A stretch of 42,278 bases of DNA, taken from contig JAUQZD010000008.1 in assembly GCA_030587405.1 (NCBI GenBank), positions 1 through 42,278 of the forward strand, read 5' to 3'. This DNA is from Candidatus Freyrarchaeum guaymasense (GTDB taxonomy: Archaea; Asgardarchaeota; Jordarchaeia; Jordarchaeales; Freyrarchaeaceae). Positions 17,005-25,709 of this stretch are shown piece by piece. Under the pieces are notes generated by a model that was not told the origin of the DNA, ran no database searches, and worked only from the letters and a program-made list of their open reading frames with translations. Made by a program: the position numbers and the translations under genes. Each line of letters starts with the position of its first letter. Position 1 is the first letter of the stretch.

Positions 17005-17095
17005 CTCTTACAGGTGCGAATGGTGCCTGTGGCATAGTGGAGGCTTGCCGTGCAAGCCTCAGCGCTCCCTTCACTTTGTGTCGAACCATTCTTCG
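17005..17095 (+). ncRNA. candidate structured RNA or leader
   Basis: GAATGGT at 17018-17024 pairs with ACCATTC at 17085-17091 and closes a 74-base domain. Inside it GAGGCTTGC (17040-17048) pairs perfectly with GCAAGCCTC (17052-17060) around a CGT loop. The outline has tRNA-like dimensions, but there is no T-loop sequence, no U before the would-be anticodon and no proper D arm, so I do not call a tRNA. It may be a stable RNA or a 5' leader of the HTH gene about 85 bases further on. Confidence 0.3.
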
Positions 17096-17175
17096 GTAAA
17101 TGCCTAATCACATTTAATCCTCCACCGAAAAGCTTTTTACATCCCCCTTTGACCTAACTCTAAACCTGCAAAGAG

Positions 17176-17931
17176 GTGTCCGGTTTGGAGGCCAGTGACC
17201 CGAAGAAAAGCCTTTGCCAGATAATAGCGGGTGAAATAACCCTTTCAGAGGATCCAGGCGCCTCCATGAAGAAGTGGCGTGAACGGTTCCAGATATCACA
17301 GAAAGACATAGCTAAAGCCTTGGGTGTTTCACCCTCCGTGATAAGCGACTATGAAAGTGGGAGAAGGTCCTCCCCTAGAATCGACACCATTCAGAAATTT
17401 GTTAAGTGCCTTATCGCCCTCGACGAAAGCCGCGGCGGCTCAATAGTCAATGGTCTCTTAAGAATGATGGGGCGCGAAATACCGTCAGATGTGATCCTCG
17501 ACATAAGAGAGTTCTCATATCCTGTAAAGGCTGAAGCCCTCTGCGAACACTTAAAGTGTGAGGTTCTTGCAAATGAAGATATGCTCAGTAACGCCATCTA
17601 TGGATACACCGCAGTCGACGTGGTGAACGCCATCCTTAAGCTATCATCAGAGCAGCTCATCCTACTCTACGGCTCAACCCCCCAGAGAGCTGCAATATTT
17701 GCTAACGTTATAAGCGGAAGGGCGTCGATGGTGGCGATTAAAACCAGCCAGCTGGGACTGTCAGAGATGTTGAGGCCATCCGTAGTCATCCTGCATGGGC
17801 CGAAGAAAGTAGACCCTCTCGCGGTGAAGATCGCAGAGGTTGAAAGAATACCGTTAGCGCTATCCATGATAAAAGGGGTAAAGAACCTGGTTAAAGAGCT
17901 AAGGGAGTTTATGCCCCACCAAATAACGTGA
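17176..17931 (+). CDS. XRE-type HTH transcriptional regulator with archaeal C-terminal domain
   Basis: A 251-residue protein with a Cro/C1-type helix-turn-helix at about residues 33-68 (WRERFQISQKDIAKALGVS, then SVISDYESGRR). The C-terminal 150 residues follow the pattern of the conserved archaeal regulator family COG1709, with an alternating strand-helix domain (ILLYGSTPQRAAIFANV, VVILHG). The start is GTG with GAGG just before it. Its target is unknown; the candidate structured leader and dyad upstream suggest it is itself regulated. It converges with purA. Confidence 0.82.
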   Translation: MSGLEASDPKKSLCQIIAGEITLSEDPGASMKKWRERFQISQKDIAKALGVSPSVISDYESGRRSSPRIDTIQKFVKCLIALDESRGGSIVNGLLRMMGREIPSDVILDIREFSYPVKAEALCEHLKCEVLANEDMLSNAIYGYTAVDVVNAILKLSSEQLILLYGSTPQRAAIFANVISGRASMVAIKTSQLGLSEMLRPSVVILHGPKKVDPLAVKIAEVERIPLALSMIKGVKNLVKELREFMPHQIT

Positions 17932-17963
17932 ACGGATGCGGCAGCTAAACCTTCTATCACACG

Positions 17964-18974
17964 TCAAATCTCCTCTCTTCTATCTATCACAGAGTTTGCG
18001 TCTGCACCCGTACCTATGATCGTCACAGGCCTCCTAAGCTGCGACTCAACTTCCTCAACGAACTCCACGGCCTTCCTTGGAAGCTCTTCGAAGCTAGTCG
18101 CACCTTGGCACTCAGGGTACACCACGTCAAGCTTAGTTATTGCTACCTGGGTTGCTCCGTTCAACCTGACAGCCCTTCTAGCCAGCTCGAAGTTGAAGGG
18201 AGCAGCCCTCCTCTTCCTACCGGTCACGGTCGCAACCTCAAGCCACCCCCTCCTCTCCGCCTCCTCCTCACTTAGCTCCCCTGGAAGAGGGCCTCCTCCA
18301 ACCCTCGTCACGTAAGCCTTAAAAACAACTAAAACCTCGTCTACCTTCGTTGGCCCTATGCCAACGTCCGCACACGCCTGCGACGCGGTAGTATCCTTAC
18401 TTGTAACGTAAGGGTATGTCCCATGGTAAAGAGACAGGAACGTACCCTGTGTCCCCTCTATTATAGCGTTTTCCCCCCTGTCCACGGCTTCGTTTAGCTC
18501 GAGGGAGACGTCGGTTAAGTATTCCTTCAACTCGTCGACGTCCCTAGCAAGCCTAACAGTTCTCATGGCTCTCTCAGCGTTACATGGCCCACATCCCGTT
18601 CCTGTACTGCCGATCTTCCCGGAGAGATGGCGTGACCCCCGGTCCTGCTCGATATGTCTTGGCTCTATAATAGCGCAGTTATAATCCACTCCCACCCTTC
18701 CCTTGACACCAGCCTCCTCAACCTCTTTAAGGAAAACATTTGGGTCGACGAGGACGCCTGCCCCTATGAGCACCCTTGCCCCCTCATAGACGAACCCGCT
18801 TGGAATCTGCCTTAACTTGAACCTTCGCCCCCCATACTCTACGGTGTGGCCGGCGTTAGTGCCACATCCTCCTCTCGCCACGACTGAAGGCTTGTCCTTC
18901 AGGGCAAGGTACGAAATAACCTTCCCTTTTCCCTCGTCTCCGAAGAATCCCCCAACGACAACGTAGCACGTCAA
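17964..18974 (-). CDS. purA: adenylosuccinate synthetase
   Basis: A 336-residue short archaeal form of the enzyme that joins IMP and aspartate with GTP on the way to [14 protein letters not shown] at residues 8-18 is the GTP/IMP loop with the catalytic Asp, and GTNAGHTV near residue 39 carries the catalytic His. [17 protein letters not shown] binds IMP and [20 protein letters not shown] is the family signature. The missing segments relative to bacterial PurA are usual in archaea. ATG start. It converges with the regulator gene. Confidence 0.94.
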   Translation of the reverse strand: MTCYVVVGGFFGDEGKGKVISYLALKDKPSVVARGGCGTNAGHTVEYGGRRFKLRQIPSGFVYEGARVLIGAGVLVDPNVFLKEVEEAGVKGRVGVDYNCAIIEPRHIEQDRGSRHLSGKIGSTGTGCGPCNAERAMRTVRLARDVDELKEYLTDVSLELNEAVDRGENAIIEGTQGTFLSLYHGTYPYVTSKDTTASQACADVGIGPTKVDEVLVVFKAYVTRVGGGPLPGELSEEEAERRGWLEVATVTGRKRRAAPFNFELARRAVRLNGATQVAITKLDVVYPECQGATSFEELPRKAVEFVEEVESQLRRPVTIIGTGADANSVIDRREEI

Positions 18975-19549
18975 CCCTTAACCCACCTCAACAGAATTCA
19001 GAACCCTTATCATCAGGGCTTAAGCTCCCTTAAAAATGGTTCGCCCTGCACATAGCCTTCCCACCAACCCCCTTAAACGAAAATCCTTTTTAACGCTTCT
19101 TAGCAACATTCTTCATGGGTGGCGATGATTTAAAAGAGAGACAGACCTGGGAAATGGTGAAAAGGCATTTGGATGAGCCTACCCCCAACCACACTCTTCC
19201 ACCTTTCATGTTGGTAAGGTCAGCAACATACCTTCTTCCTCACAGCTTCAGCTCAGAAGACCGTCGTAGTCATCATCCCCCAAGCTATGAAGGGGGGGAG
19301 GAAGCCCTTAATAACTTATCTCCTTCCTTCCACCTTGAAAGCCCACTTTTAAAATAGTACATAAGCTCTCCTTTGAACCGTTAAACGGGCCTCTCCCTCA
19401 CCGAAACCGCACGTCCCTCGCTCACTTACCGAGGGCTCATCTACTTTTATATGCTTTTAATGTTAATATCTTCCTCGTGGTAACTTTAAATAGTGGAGGA
19501 GGTTTTCTTCCTACGTAACTCAGTTCCCCTGTCCGGAGTGGTGGTATAG
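18975..19549. other. intergenic region between purA and pyrG with promoters
   Basis: This 575-base gap holds TATA-like ACTTTTATATG (about 19442-19452) and AACTTTAAATAG (about 19483-19494) upstream of pyrG. An 80-codon ORF at 19115-19357 begins about 27 bases after a TATA-like TTTTTAACG but has a low-complexity His/Pro/Ser-rich tail and no domain, so I do not call it. A run CCCCC/GGGGG near 19277-19300 could form a small hairpin. No RNA gene is convincing. Confidence 0.4.
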
Positions 19550-21196
19550 GTGACCAAGTACGTCATGGTGACCGGAGGTGTAATGTCTGGTATAGGTAAA
19601 GGCGTCACTACCGCGTCGATAGGTAAGCTATTCCAGTTTAGGAACTATGATGTTGAAGTGATAAAAATAGACCCCTACCTTAACGTTGACCCCGGTACGC
19701 TCAATCCCGTAGAACACGGGGAGGTTTACATCACGGAGGAGGTCTGGGAGTTCAGGCCGGTTAAAGGATTCAAACTCACCATCTCCGAGATAGACCAGGA
19801 CTTTGGGACGTACGAGCGCTTCCTCGGGAAGTTTATTTCACCCGAGCAGAACATAACGTCCGGTCAAATCTATCTCACGGTTATCCTTCAGGAAAGAAGG
19901 GGAGAATTCTTAGGCAGAACCATACAAATCATCCCTCACATAACTGATGAGATCAAAAGGAGAATTAGAGGTGTCGCCGAGAAGAAAAAGCCGGACATCC
20001 TGCTGATAGAAGTAGGAGGTACGGTCGGCGACATAGAAGCAATGCCCTTCCTAGAAGCCATTAGGCAGTTTAGGCTGGAGGAGGGTAAAGGGAACACTGC
20101 CCTCGTGCACGTGACCTACGTTCCCTTCCTAGAGACGGTTCAGCAGCAAAAGTCGAAGCCAACCCAGCATAGTGTGAGGGCGCTTCAGGGAATGGGGCTT
20201 CAGCCAGACATCATAGTGTGCAGGTCGGAGGAGCCACTGTCGGAAGACGTTAGAAGGAAACTTAGCCTCTACTGCAACGTCCCCCCTGAAGCAGTAATAT
20301 CGAACCCCAACATGGAAGTTATATACAAGTTGCCGCTCCTTTTTGAGGAGCAGAGGCTAGGAGAATACCTGTGCAAGATCCTCTCCCTCCCCCCACGGAA
20401 GCCCTCCCTTGAAAAGTGGAGTCGTCTCGTCTCCCTATACGAAAACGCTAGGGAGACTGTTAGGATAGCTATGCCGGGAAAATACACTCAGATAGTTGAC
20501 AGCTACATAAGCATTAACGAGGCAATTAGGCATGCCGCCGCCAGCCTCGGCGCCAAGCCAAGCATAGAATGGATAGACACCACGAGCTTTGAGGAAGACC
20601 CTGGCAGCGTGGAAGTCCTCGAGAACTTTGACGGCATCCTCCTAACGCCAGGATTCGGAATGAGAGGCGTGGAGGGGATGATCCTCTCTGCAGAGTATGC
20701 AATAGAGCGGAGAATCCCCTACCTAGGAATATGCTTTGGAGGGCAACTTCTCTTCGTAGCCTTCTGCAGGAGCATCCTCGGCTTAAAGAATGCTAACAGC
20801 TCGGAGGTTAACCCAAGTGCTCCCCACCTTGTCGTCGACCTTCTACCGGAGCAAAGGAAACTTAGGAATAAAGGCGGAACCATGCGTCTCGGAGGACATA
20901 AAGTGTACTTGGTTAGGGGCACGAAGCTGTGGGACGCCTACAAGCAAGACGTCGTAGTTGAACGCTTCAGGCACAGATACCATATAATTCCCGAGTACGC
21001 CAGAAAGGCCGAGGAAGCAGGGATGAAGGTGTCAGCCTACGACGAGACAGGCAGAATAATCAACGCAATAGAACTTGAAGACGGATGGATCGTCGGGGTG
21101 CAGTTCCACCCGGAATTTAAGAGCAGACCTGACAACCCTAGCCCAGTGTACAAAGCCTTCATAAGAGAGTCTCTTAAAAGGAGGAAGGGGGGCTAG
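19550..21196 (+). CDS. pyrG: CTP synthase with an unusual insertion
   Basis: A 548-residue enzyme that makes CTP from UTP, ATP and glutamine. The synthetase domain has [11 protein letters not shown] at residues 8-18, [13 protein letters not shown], and [12 protein letters not shown], which holds the metal-binding Glu. The glutaminase domain has GICFGGQ (nucleophile Cys) and FHPEF (catalytic His and Glu). Between HGEVYIT and GTYERF, where other CTP synthases have about 12 residues (an EDGAETDLDLGH type), this one has 25, so about 13 residues are inserted near residues 64-78. The metal-site Asp seems kept in EIDQDFG. It starts with GTG, after two TATA-like elements. Confidence 0.94.
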   Translation: MTKYVMVTGGVMSGIGKGVTTASIGKLFQFRNYDVEVIKIDPYLNVDPGTLNPVEHGEVYITEEVWEFRPVKGFKLTISEIDQDFGTYERFLGKFISPEQNITSGQIYLTVILQERRGEFLGRTIQIIPHITDEIKRRIRGVAEKKKPDILLIEVGGTVGDIEAMPFLEAIRQFRLEEGKGNTALVHVTYVPFLETVQQQKSKPTQHSVRALQGMGLQPDIIVCRSEEPLSEDVRRKLSLYCNVPPEAVISNPNMEVIYKLPLLFEEQRLGEYLCKILSLPPRKPSLEKWSRLVSLYENARETVRIAMPGKYTQIVDSYISINEAIRHAAASLGAKPSIEWIDTTSFEEDPGSVEVLENFDGILLTPGFGMRGVEGMILSAEYAIERRIPYLGICFGGQLLFVAFCRSILGLKNANSSEVNPSAPHLVVDLLPEQRKLRNKGGTMRLGGHKVYLVRGTKLWDAYKQDVVVERFRHRYHIIPEYARKAEEAGMKVSAYDETGRIINAIELEDGWIVGVQFHPEFKSRPDNPSPVYKAFIRESLKRRKGG

Positions 21197-21246
21197 CAGC
21201 TTCGCCGTCACCCAACCAAAAATGCTTCTTAACGTTAAAGTGTGTT

Positions 21247-22575
21247 TTAGGGTATCTCGATGTACTCGTATGCTTCCGTCATCGACTTGAAGCAGTAGTG
21301 CACCTTTTGGTATTCCCTCCTGAACTCGGCTACCTCCTCACGGACAATTTCCGGCTTCTCTCCGTCGACGACCACCTTCTTTATGAACTCAGCTATTTCC
21401 TCCATTTCACCCTCTTTCATCCCTATCCTGGTTACTTCGCTGGTTCCAAGCCTGATCCCGCCGGGGTTAAGGTAGCTCCTCCCCTCGCTTGAATCCCAAG
21501 GGAGAAGGTTCCTATTAACTATTATCCCCGCCTTCTCTAAGAGCCTCTCTATGTCTCCGCCCAGCCCAACCTTACCCTTAAAACCTGTTACGTCCACTAT
21601 TAACGTGTGCGACTCGGTGAAGTCCTTGTGCTCTCCCAAGACGTTAAACCCCCTCTCGTAGAGTGCCTGCGCTAACGCCTTAGCGTTCCTAATGACCTGC
21701 CCAGCATACTCCCTTCCGTACTTCATGAACTCTGCTAGTGCTATGGCTAATGCAGCCACATGGTGAAGGTGATGGTTGCTGGTCAAGCCCGGGAAAACCG
21801 CCCTCCTTATCGCTTCACCATGCTCCTCCCTAGCTGCTATAAGGCCGTGCTGCGGTCCGGGAAGGGTTTTATGCGTGCTCATCTGCATCGTGTCCGCTCC
21901 CTCCCTTAACGGGTCTTGGAAGTATCCCCCCGCTATCAGCCCTGCTACGTGTGCCGCGTCATAGCACACGTATGCGTCCACTTCCCTTGCAACCTCGCTG
22001 AGCTCCTTAACGGGGTGGGGGAAAAGAAACACTGACGCGCCGAAGAGGACGAGTTTTGGCTTAACCTCCTTTATCTTCTTGGCGGACGCATCCACGTCTA
22101 TGTTCATCTCCTCCCTGTCGAAGACGAAGTACTCAACGTTAAGCCCGTGGACGGCTCCTGCCGTCCCTCCGAGAAACCTGCCATTCTTCGTTTTCATGGC
22201 GGCATGACTTATATGCCCCCCGTTTGGGATGGAGAGCGCCATCATGGTGTCTCCGGGGCTCGTGAAAGCTGTGTAAACTGCAAGGTTCGCTATCACCCCT
22301 GAGACAGGCCTCACGTCAACGAACTCCGCTTTAAAGAGCTTCTTAGCCAAATCTATGCATAATAATTCGACCTCATCTATGTACCTGCACCCGGCGTACA
22401 CCCTCTCCCCCGGCCATCCCTCAGCGTACCTATGCGCGAAGTCGCAGAGGAGGGCCTCCCTAACAGCCGGGCTAGCCACGTTCTCGCTTGCGATTAAGGG
22501 TATGCATCCGCGGAAGAAGTTATGGTGCTCCTTCATTAAGGCTCTCACTCTAGAAAATGCTTCTTCAGGGTTCAA
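21247..22575 (-). CDS. glyA: serine hydroxymethyltransferase
   Basis: A 442-residue PLP enzyme that interconverts serine and glycine with a folate or tetrahydromethanopterin carrier. IPLIASENVASPAVREAL is near residue 25, HRYAEGWPGERVYAG follows, and the PLP Lys is in MSTHKTLPGPQHG near residue 235. CYDAAHVAGLIAGG holds the PLP-binding Asp and His. The length is as expected for an archaeal GlyA. The start is TTG with GAGGGAT 5-6 bases upstream. The gene stands alone. Confidence 0.94.
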   Translation of the reverse strand: MNPEEAFSRVRALMKEHHNFFRGCIPLIASENVASPAVREALLCDFAHRYAEGWPGERVYAGCRYIDEVELLCIDLAKKLFKAEFVDVRPVSGVIANLAVYTAFTSPGDTMMALSIPNGGHISHAAMKTKNGRFLGGTAGAVHGLNVEYFVFDREEMNIDVDASAKKIKEVKPKLVLFGASVFLFPHPVKELSEVAREVDAYVCYDAAHVAGLIAGGYFQDPLREGADTMQMSTHKTLPGPQHGLIAAREEHGEAIRRAVFPGLTSNHHLHHVAALAIALAEFMKYGREYAGQVIRNAKALAQALYERGFNVLGEHKDFTESHTLIVDVTGFKGKVGLGGDIERLLEKAGIIVNRNLLPWDSSEGRSYLNPGGIRLGTSEVTRIGMKEGEMEEIAEFIKKVVVDGEKPEIVREEVAEFRREYQKVHYCFKSMTEAYEYIEIP

Positions 22576-22689
22576 GCTTTATCCCTCAAGGAGGATCGTT
22601 TAGCAAAGGTAAAAAGACACGTAATACTTATAACTATGTTGGTTACAAAAGGTTTCCCTACGGCTTGCTCTGGAAGAGGGGGAGAGGAG

Positions 22690-23751
22690 TTGAGGGCTGA
22701 GCCAAGCCTTGCAGTTGCCGAGAGACGCTTCTCTCTGAGAAGATGTCTAGCATTAGTTTTGGTGGGTGCATGGAACGCTGAGGCAGTATCCATGGGGACT
22801 TTCCCGTATGAGTTCCTTTATCCGTCAAACATTGTTGTCACGTTCATGTATTACGCCCTCCAACTCCTAATACTGGAAGACATTTACTCTCGTTTCGACC
22901 TCAACTACAAGGACGTCTTCTTTCTAGGCGTTCTCTTTGGACTGCTGGAGGAGGGGGTGATGACGTTAACGTTCTATGCCCCAGTCACCGAGTGGCTTAA
23001 GCCTGGATACGGCCGTTTCCTGGGGTTAAACACTGTCTGGGCTACCTTCCTAACAGTCTTCCACGCCGTTTACACGGTAACCCTAACCTTCCTAATAGTA
23101 GACCGGTACTTCCCGAGGAATAGAGGCCCAATTCTGACAAGAAGAAAATACCTACTCGTCTTAACCTACTTGGCGGCTCTCTACGTTGGAAATCCGATCT
23201 ACGTCTCAGTGACACAGCATTTTAAACCTAGGCTGGAGGCGGCGTTAGCGGTTGCGTCTCTCATAGCAGTATTCGCCATTTTATCTGTTAAGAGGGTGAA
23301 GGACAGGTCGCACTCGAGGACGTTACTTGGGGGGGAATATGAGGGAGGCGGGAGGAAGGTGAAACGTTACGTTCCAGTAGTTGACGTTTCCATCTTAACT
23401 CTCCTTCAGATTGCCTGGTGGTTGCCTTACTCCTACCAGTATGAGGGTTTCCCTGAGGTAGGCGCGCTCGTTTACCTGCTTCTCTTCGTCACGTTAGCTC
23501 CCTTAGGATTTGTAATGTACCTTAAGCGAAGCGGGGGGGCGTGGGAGGAAAGGTTAAAAGTCATAACTGCAACCATCATAGGCTTCTATGGCTCCCTTGG
23601 CGCCCTAGGCTATTTCCTCGCAAACGACTATGTGTCGTCCACCATCATTCTCTTCACCTTACTCGTAGAATTAGAGTTGGTTTTCAAGAAACCGATCGTT
23701 CTCAGAGCTCTCTCAAAGCTCGAAAGGAAGATCGTGAACTTCCTTACGTAA
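22690..23751 (+). CDS. polytopic membrane protein of unknown function
   Basis: A protein of about 353 residues with eight or more hydrophobic helices. A charged loop (KRVKDRSHSRTLLGGEYEGGG) near the middle separates two membrane blocks. An acidic pair in GLLEEGVMTL and a histidine in FHAVYTVTL lie within membrane segments, vaguely like CPBP intramembrane proteases, but the EExxxR motif is absent. The frame is open from an ATG at 22636, but a TATA box (ACTTATAAC, 22626-22634) would place transcription start near 22655. I therefore favour the TTG at 22690, which follows a GGGGGAGAGG. Family not recognised. Confidence 0.7.
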   Translation: MRAEPSLAVAERRFSLRRCLALVLVGAWNAEAVSMGTFPYEFLYPSNIVVTFMYYALQLLILEDIYSRFDLNYKDVFFLGVLFGLLEEGVMTLTFYAPVTEWLKPGYGRFLGLNTVWATFLTVFHAVYTVTLTFLIVDRYFPRNRGPILTRRKYLLVLTYLAALYVGNPIYVSVTQHFKPRLEAALAVASLIAVFAILSVKRVKDRSHSRTLLGGEYEGGGRKVKRYVPVVDVSILTLLQIAWWLPYSYQYEGFPEVGALVYLLLFVTLAPLGFVMYLKRSGGAWEERLKVITATIIGFYGSLGALGYFLANDYVSSTIILFTLLVELELVFKKPIVLRALSKLERKIVNFLT

Positions 23752-23766
23752 GACCAGCAGTTTTAT

Positions 23767-23961
23767 ATGCGTACCCAAACATCCAAACATAGCTTTCTCA
23801 AGGCTAAAGCCGGGGATGCAGCCTTGCCCTACAGGATAAAAAAAGTGAAGTGTCCTGAGTGCGGCTACGAGTTCCCTAAAGTTCTTCCAGTCGACTGCCA
23901 GAAAACCCACTTTCTCTGCGTTCACTGCTACCGAAAGGAGAGACGAGAAAAGACTTCATGA
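23767..23961 (+). CDS. small zinc-ribbon protein
   Basis: A 64-residue protein with KCPECGYEF and FLCVHCYRK, two Cys-x2-Cys knuckles 23 residues apart, forming one four-cysteine zinc ribbon. A TATA box TTTTATATG (about 23760-23768) overlaps the first ATG, so translation probably starts further in, for example at the TTG at 23824. Its last 6 bases overlap the end of the E1-like gene on the other strand. The position facing the ubiquitin-like operon is suggestive, but a role there is only a guess. Confidence 0.6.
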   Translation: MRTQTSKHSFLKAKAGDAALPYRIKKVKCPECGYEFPKVLPVDCQKTHFLCVHCYRKERREKTS

Positions 23962-24954
23962 GATCTTAACCGTTATTTTTACTGGCTTAGCCCTGCTTTG
24001 ATCGTAAACGAAGAGTACGTCTCCGCTCTTAACGTTCAACTCTTTTATTTTCTTATCGTCGCCCTCTATTAACCTTGCCTTGTAAACGAGCCTTACAGGC
24101 TCCCTTAGCCCCCACGTAGCGCTAAGCCTGCCTTTAAGCTCCCCTACCGTTTCCTCCGGATCCAAGGCGTACTCCACCCCTTTCAAAGCGTACTCCTCAC
24201 CGCAAACAACACATTTAGGATTCCTTCTAAGCGGAACTAAGGTGAACGCCTGGTTTAAACCGTCATAGAACAGGAAGCTGTCGAGCGGCTTCAAGCCAAG
24301 AAGGATCTTTACAACTTCCTGCGACTGTATACCACCTATCACGCAGCTAACAGTGACGACTGCAGGGAGCGCCTCCCTCACCTTTACCCTTTCCCTCTTC
24401 TTCCTTTTCACCCCTAAGGGGGTGCAAATCTGCATCAGCCTGTCTTCTGGGATTAGCGGTTGACATTCAAGGCACGGTGTAACGTAAGGTATCACCACCT
24501 GAACGTTCCCCCACCACCCATACATTCCACCGTGCACAAGCGGCTTCTTTAACTCTACAGCTAGAGAGTTTATCCATCGTCTAGCCTCGAAAGTATCTAG
24601 TCCGTCTACTATCACGTCGCACTTCTCATAATGCTCCCTTGGAACCTCTGCTATGTCGACCGGGAAGGCTTCAACCTTCACGTCAGGGTTAACTTCCAAG
24701 AGTGCATCCCTAGCGGCTTCAGCCTTGTTCCGTCCAACATCGTCCTCCTTGAAGAGAAGCTGCCTGTTCAGGTTGGAGACTTCAACCGTGTCGTAGTCTG
24801 CAATAAGTATTTCCCCAACCCCCATCATCACCAAGTTTAGGGCCACCACGGATCCTAAAGCCCCTACTCCAGCAATGAAAACAGTAGACCCTCTAACCTT
24901 CTCCTGACTCCACTCCTTCAGGAGACGCTGCCTGTGATACCTGTCCTCCCTCAT
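23956..24954 (-). CDS. E1-like ubiquitin-activating enzyme (ThiF/MoeB/UBA type) with ubiquitin-like tail
   Basis: A 332-residue protein that should adenylate the ubiquitin-like protein encoded upstream and carry it as a thioester. The adenylation domain has GVGALGS at residues 29-35, DYDTVEVSNLNRQLLF at 53-68, GRNKAEAA and DGLDTFEARR. CLEC (161-164) and CVVC (248-251) form the zinc site. The probable catalytic Cys is 177, in LMQICTPLG. Residues 260-332 look like a second domain with the ubiquitin fold (ETVGELKGRL, VRLVYKARLIEGDDKKI, GDVLFVYD), comparable with the ubiquitin-fold domain at the end of eukaryotic E1s. ATG start, 22 bases after E2. Confidence 0.92.
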   Translation of the reverse strand: MREDRYHRQRLLKEWSQEKVRGSTVFIAGVGALGSVVALNLVMMGVGEILIADYDTVEVSNLNRQLLFKEDDVGRNKAEAARDALLEVNPDVKVEAFPVDIAEVPREHYEKCDVIVDGLDTFEARRWINSLAVELKKPLVHGGMYGWWGNVQVVIPYVTPCLECQPLIPEDRLMQICTPLGVKRKKRERVKVREALPAVVTVSCVIGGIQSQEVVKILLGLKPLDSFLFYDGLNQAFTLVPLRRNPKCVVCGEEYALKGVEYALDPEETVGELKGRLSATWGLREPVRLVYKARLIEGDDKKIKELNVKSGDVLFVYDQSRAKPVKITVKIS

Positions 24955-24976
24955 TCCACCAACCTTACTCTTCCCT

Positions 24977-25466
24977 TTATCCTTTCAGAACCTTCTGCCA
25001 CGTGGCATACTTTTCAATGTACTCTTTAACCTTCCTTCTGAACTTTTTCATGTCCCTAAGCATCTGCTTTGCAGCATTAGTGTTAAGAGGGGAGTGAGGG
25101 TTCGGGAAGTTTAGGAGGGTTCTTAGCGCCTCTATAACCCCAACGATCGTTGTGTTAGGCGTCCATTCTTTCCCCAGTATACCCACGCATACTTCACGCC
25201 TATTTATGTTAGGGTGCCATATGGGGGTGTTCCAAAAAACCTTGGGGGGTTTAAACGGGTAGTCTCTGGGTATGAATATCTCTATCTCAAACACTCCTCC
25301 ATCATACACTCCCGTCCCTAAGATGACACCCTTCCAATGGGTTAAGTCTCCATTCACCGGTTTAAACGTCGGCTCCTCTTTCTCCAGCAGCTTAGCCTCG
25401 TAAACTAGGCGGGCGTAAAACTGCTCGTCCGTTAATATTTTTAGCCCCCCAAGTCCTACTGTTCAT
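24977..25466 (-). CDS. E2-like ubiquitin-conjugating enzyme, start codon irregular
   Basis: A UBC-fold E2. Canonical features are DYPFKPPKV, HPNI, the catalytic Cys in REVCVGIL, the Trp-Thr-Pro segment, and NFPNPHSPLNTNAA. The first canonical in-frame start, GTG at 25357, would cut off helix 1, which is plainly coded upstream (LTDEQFYARLVYEAKLLEKE). No ATG, GTG or TTG exists in that frame back to the TGA that ends ubiquitin. An ATG at 25466-25464 overlaps that TGA (ATGA) and would lead straight into E2 if the run of six G at 25445-25450 had five, giving MNSRTWGLKILTDE and about 162 residues. An ATA at 25438 is the alternative. Same operon as ubiquitin and E1. Confidence 0.88.
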
Positions 25467-25696
25467 CCACCCTCAGTCCGGGTTATTACATAGAGTTTGT
25501 CGTATTCTTCTACTCCCGCCTCTTTAAGGGTGACATCGTCGTCAAGCTGCATACCCCTGAATGCTATAGCTATCATGTTCGGGGAAACCTTCCTTTTTTT
25601 GGCAACCTCCCTCTTAAGTTTTCCTATGTCGGTTTCAGGGGGGAGATCCATCTCCCAGACGTCTCCTCCAATAGCTGAAACCACCCTAACGATCAC
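25463..25696 (-). CDS. ubiquitin-like modifier ending in Gly-Gly
   Basis: A 77-residue beta-grasp protein of ubiquitin size. ETDIGKLKREVAKK forms strand 2 and the helix, IAIAFRGMQLDDDVTLKEAGV matches the ubiquitin core text, and YDKLYVITRTEGG is the last strand and tail. The stop codon follows Gly-Gly directly, so the protein needs no processing before activation. The start is GTG with a GAGGAGG stretch about 5 bases upstream. It lies between the RING gene (13-base gap) and E2 (apparent ATGA overlap), which argues for co-expression of modifier and enzymes. Confidence 0.92.
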   Translation of the reverse strand: MIVRVVSAIGGDVWEMDLPPETDIGKLKREVAKKRKVSPNMIAIAFRGMQLDDDVTLKEAGVEEYDKLYVITRTEGG

Positions 25697-25709
25697 GCCG
25701 TCCTCCTCC

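Noticed and set aside
17018..17091. tRNA gene
   Set aside because: The 7-base closing stem and total length fit, but neither strand has a TTCRA T-loop, a D arm with GG, or U33 before the would-be anticodon.
19115..19357. 80-codon ORF upstream of pyrG
   Set aside because: A TATA-like sequence sits at leaderless distance, but the translation is disordered and His/Pro/Ser-rich with no recognisable feature; it could be spacer or leader.
22690..23751. CPBP-type intramembrane protease
   Set aside because: An EE pair and a His occur in membrane segments, but the EExxxR and the FxxxH motifs of that family are not present.
25463..25696. Ubiquitin-E2 fusion protein by stop readthrough
   Set aside because: The frames do match across one TGA, but an ATGA-overlap start with a one-base homopolymer error explains the data more simply, and a fusion would hide the Gly-Gly end needed for conjugation.
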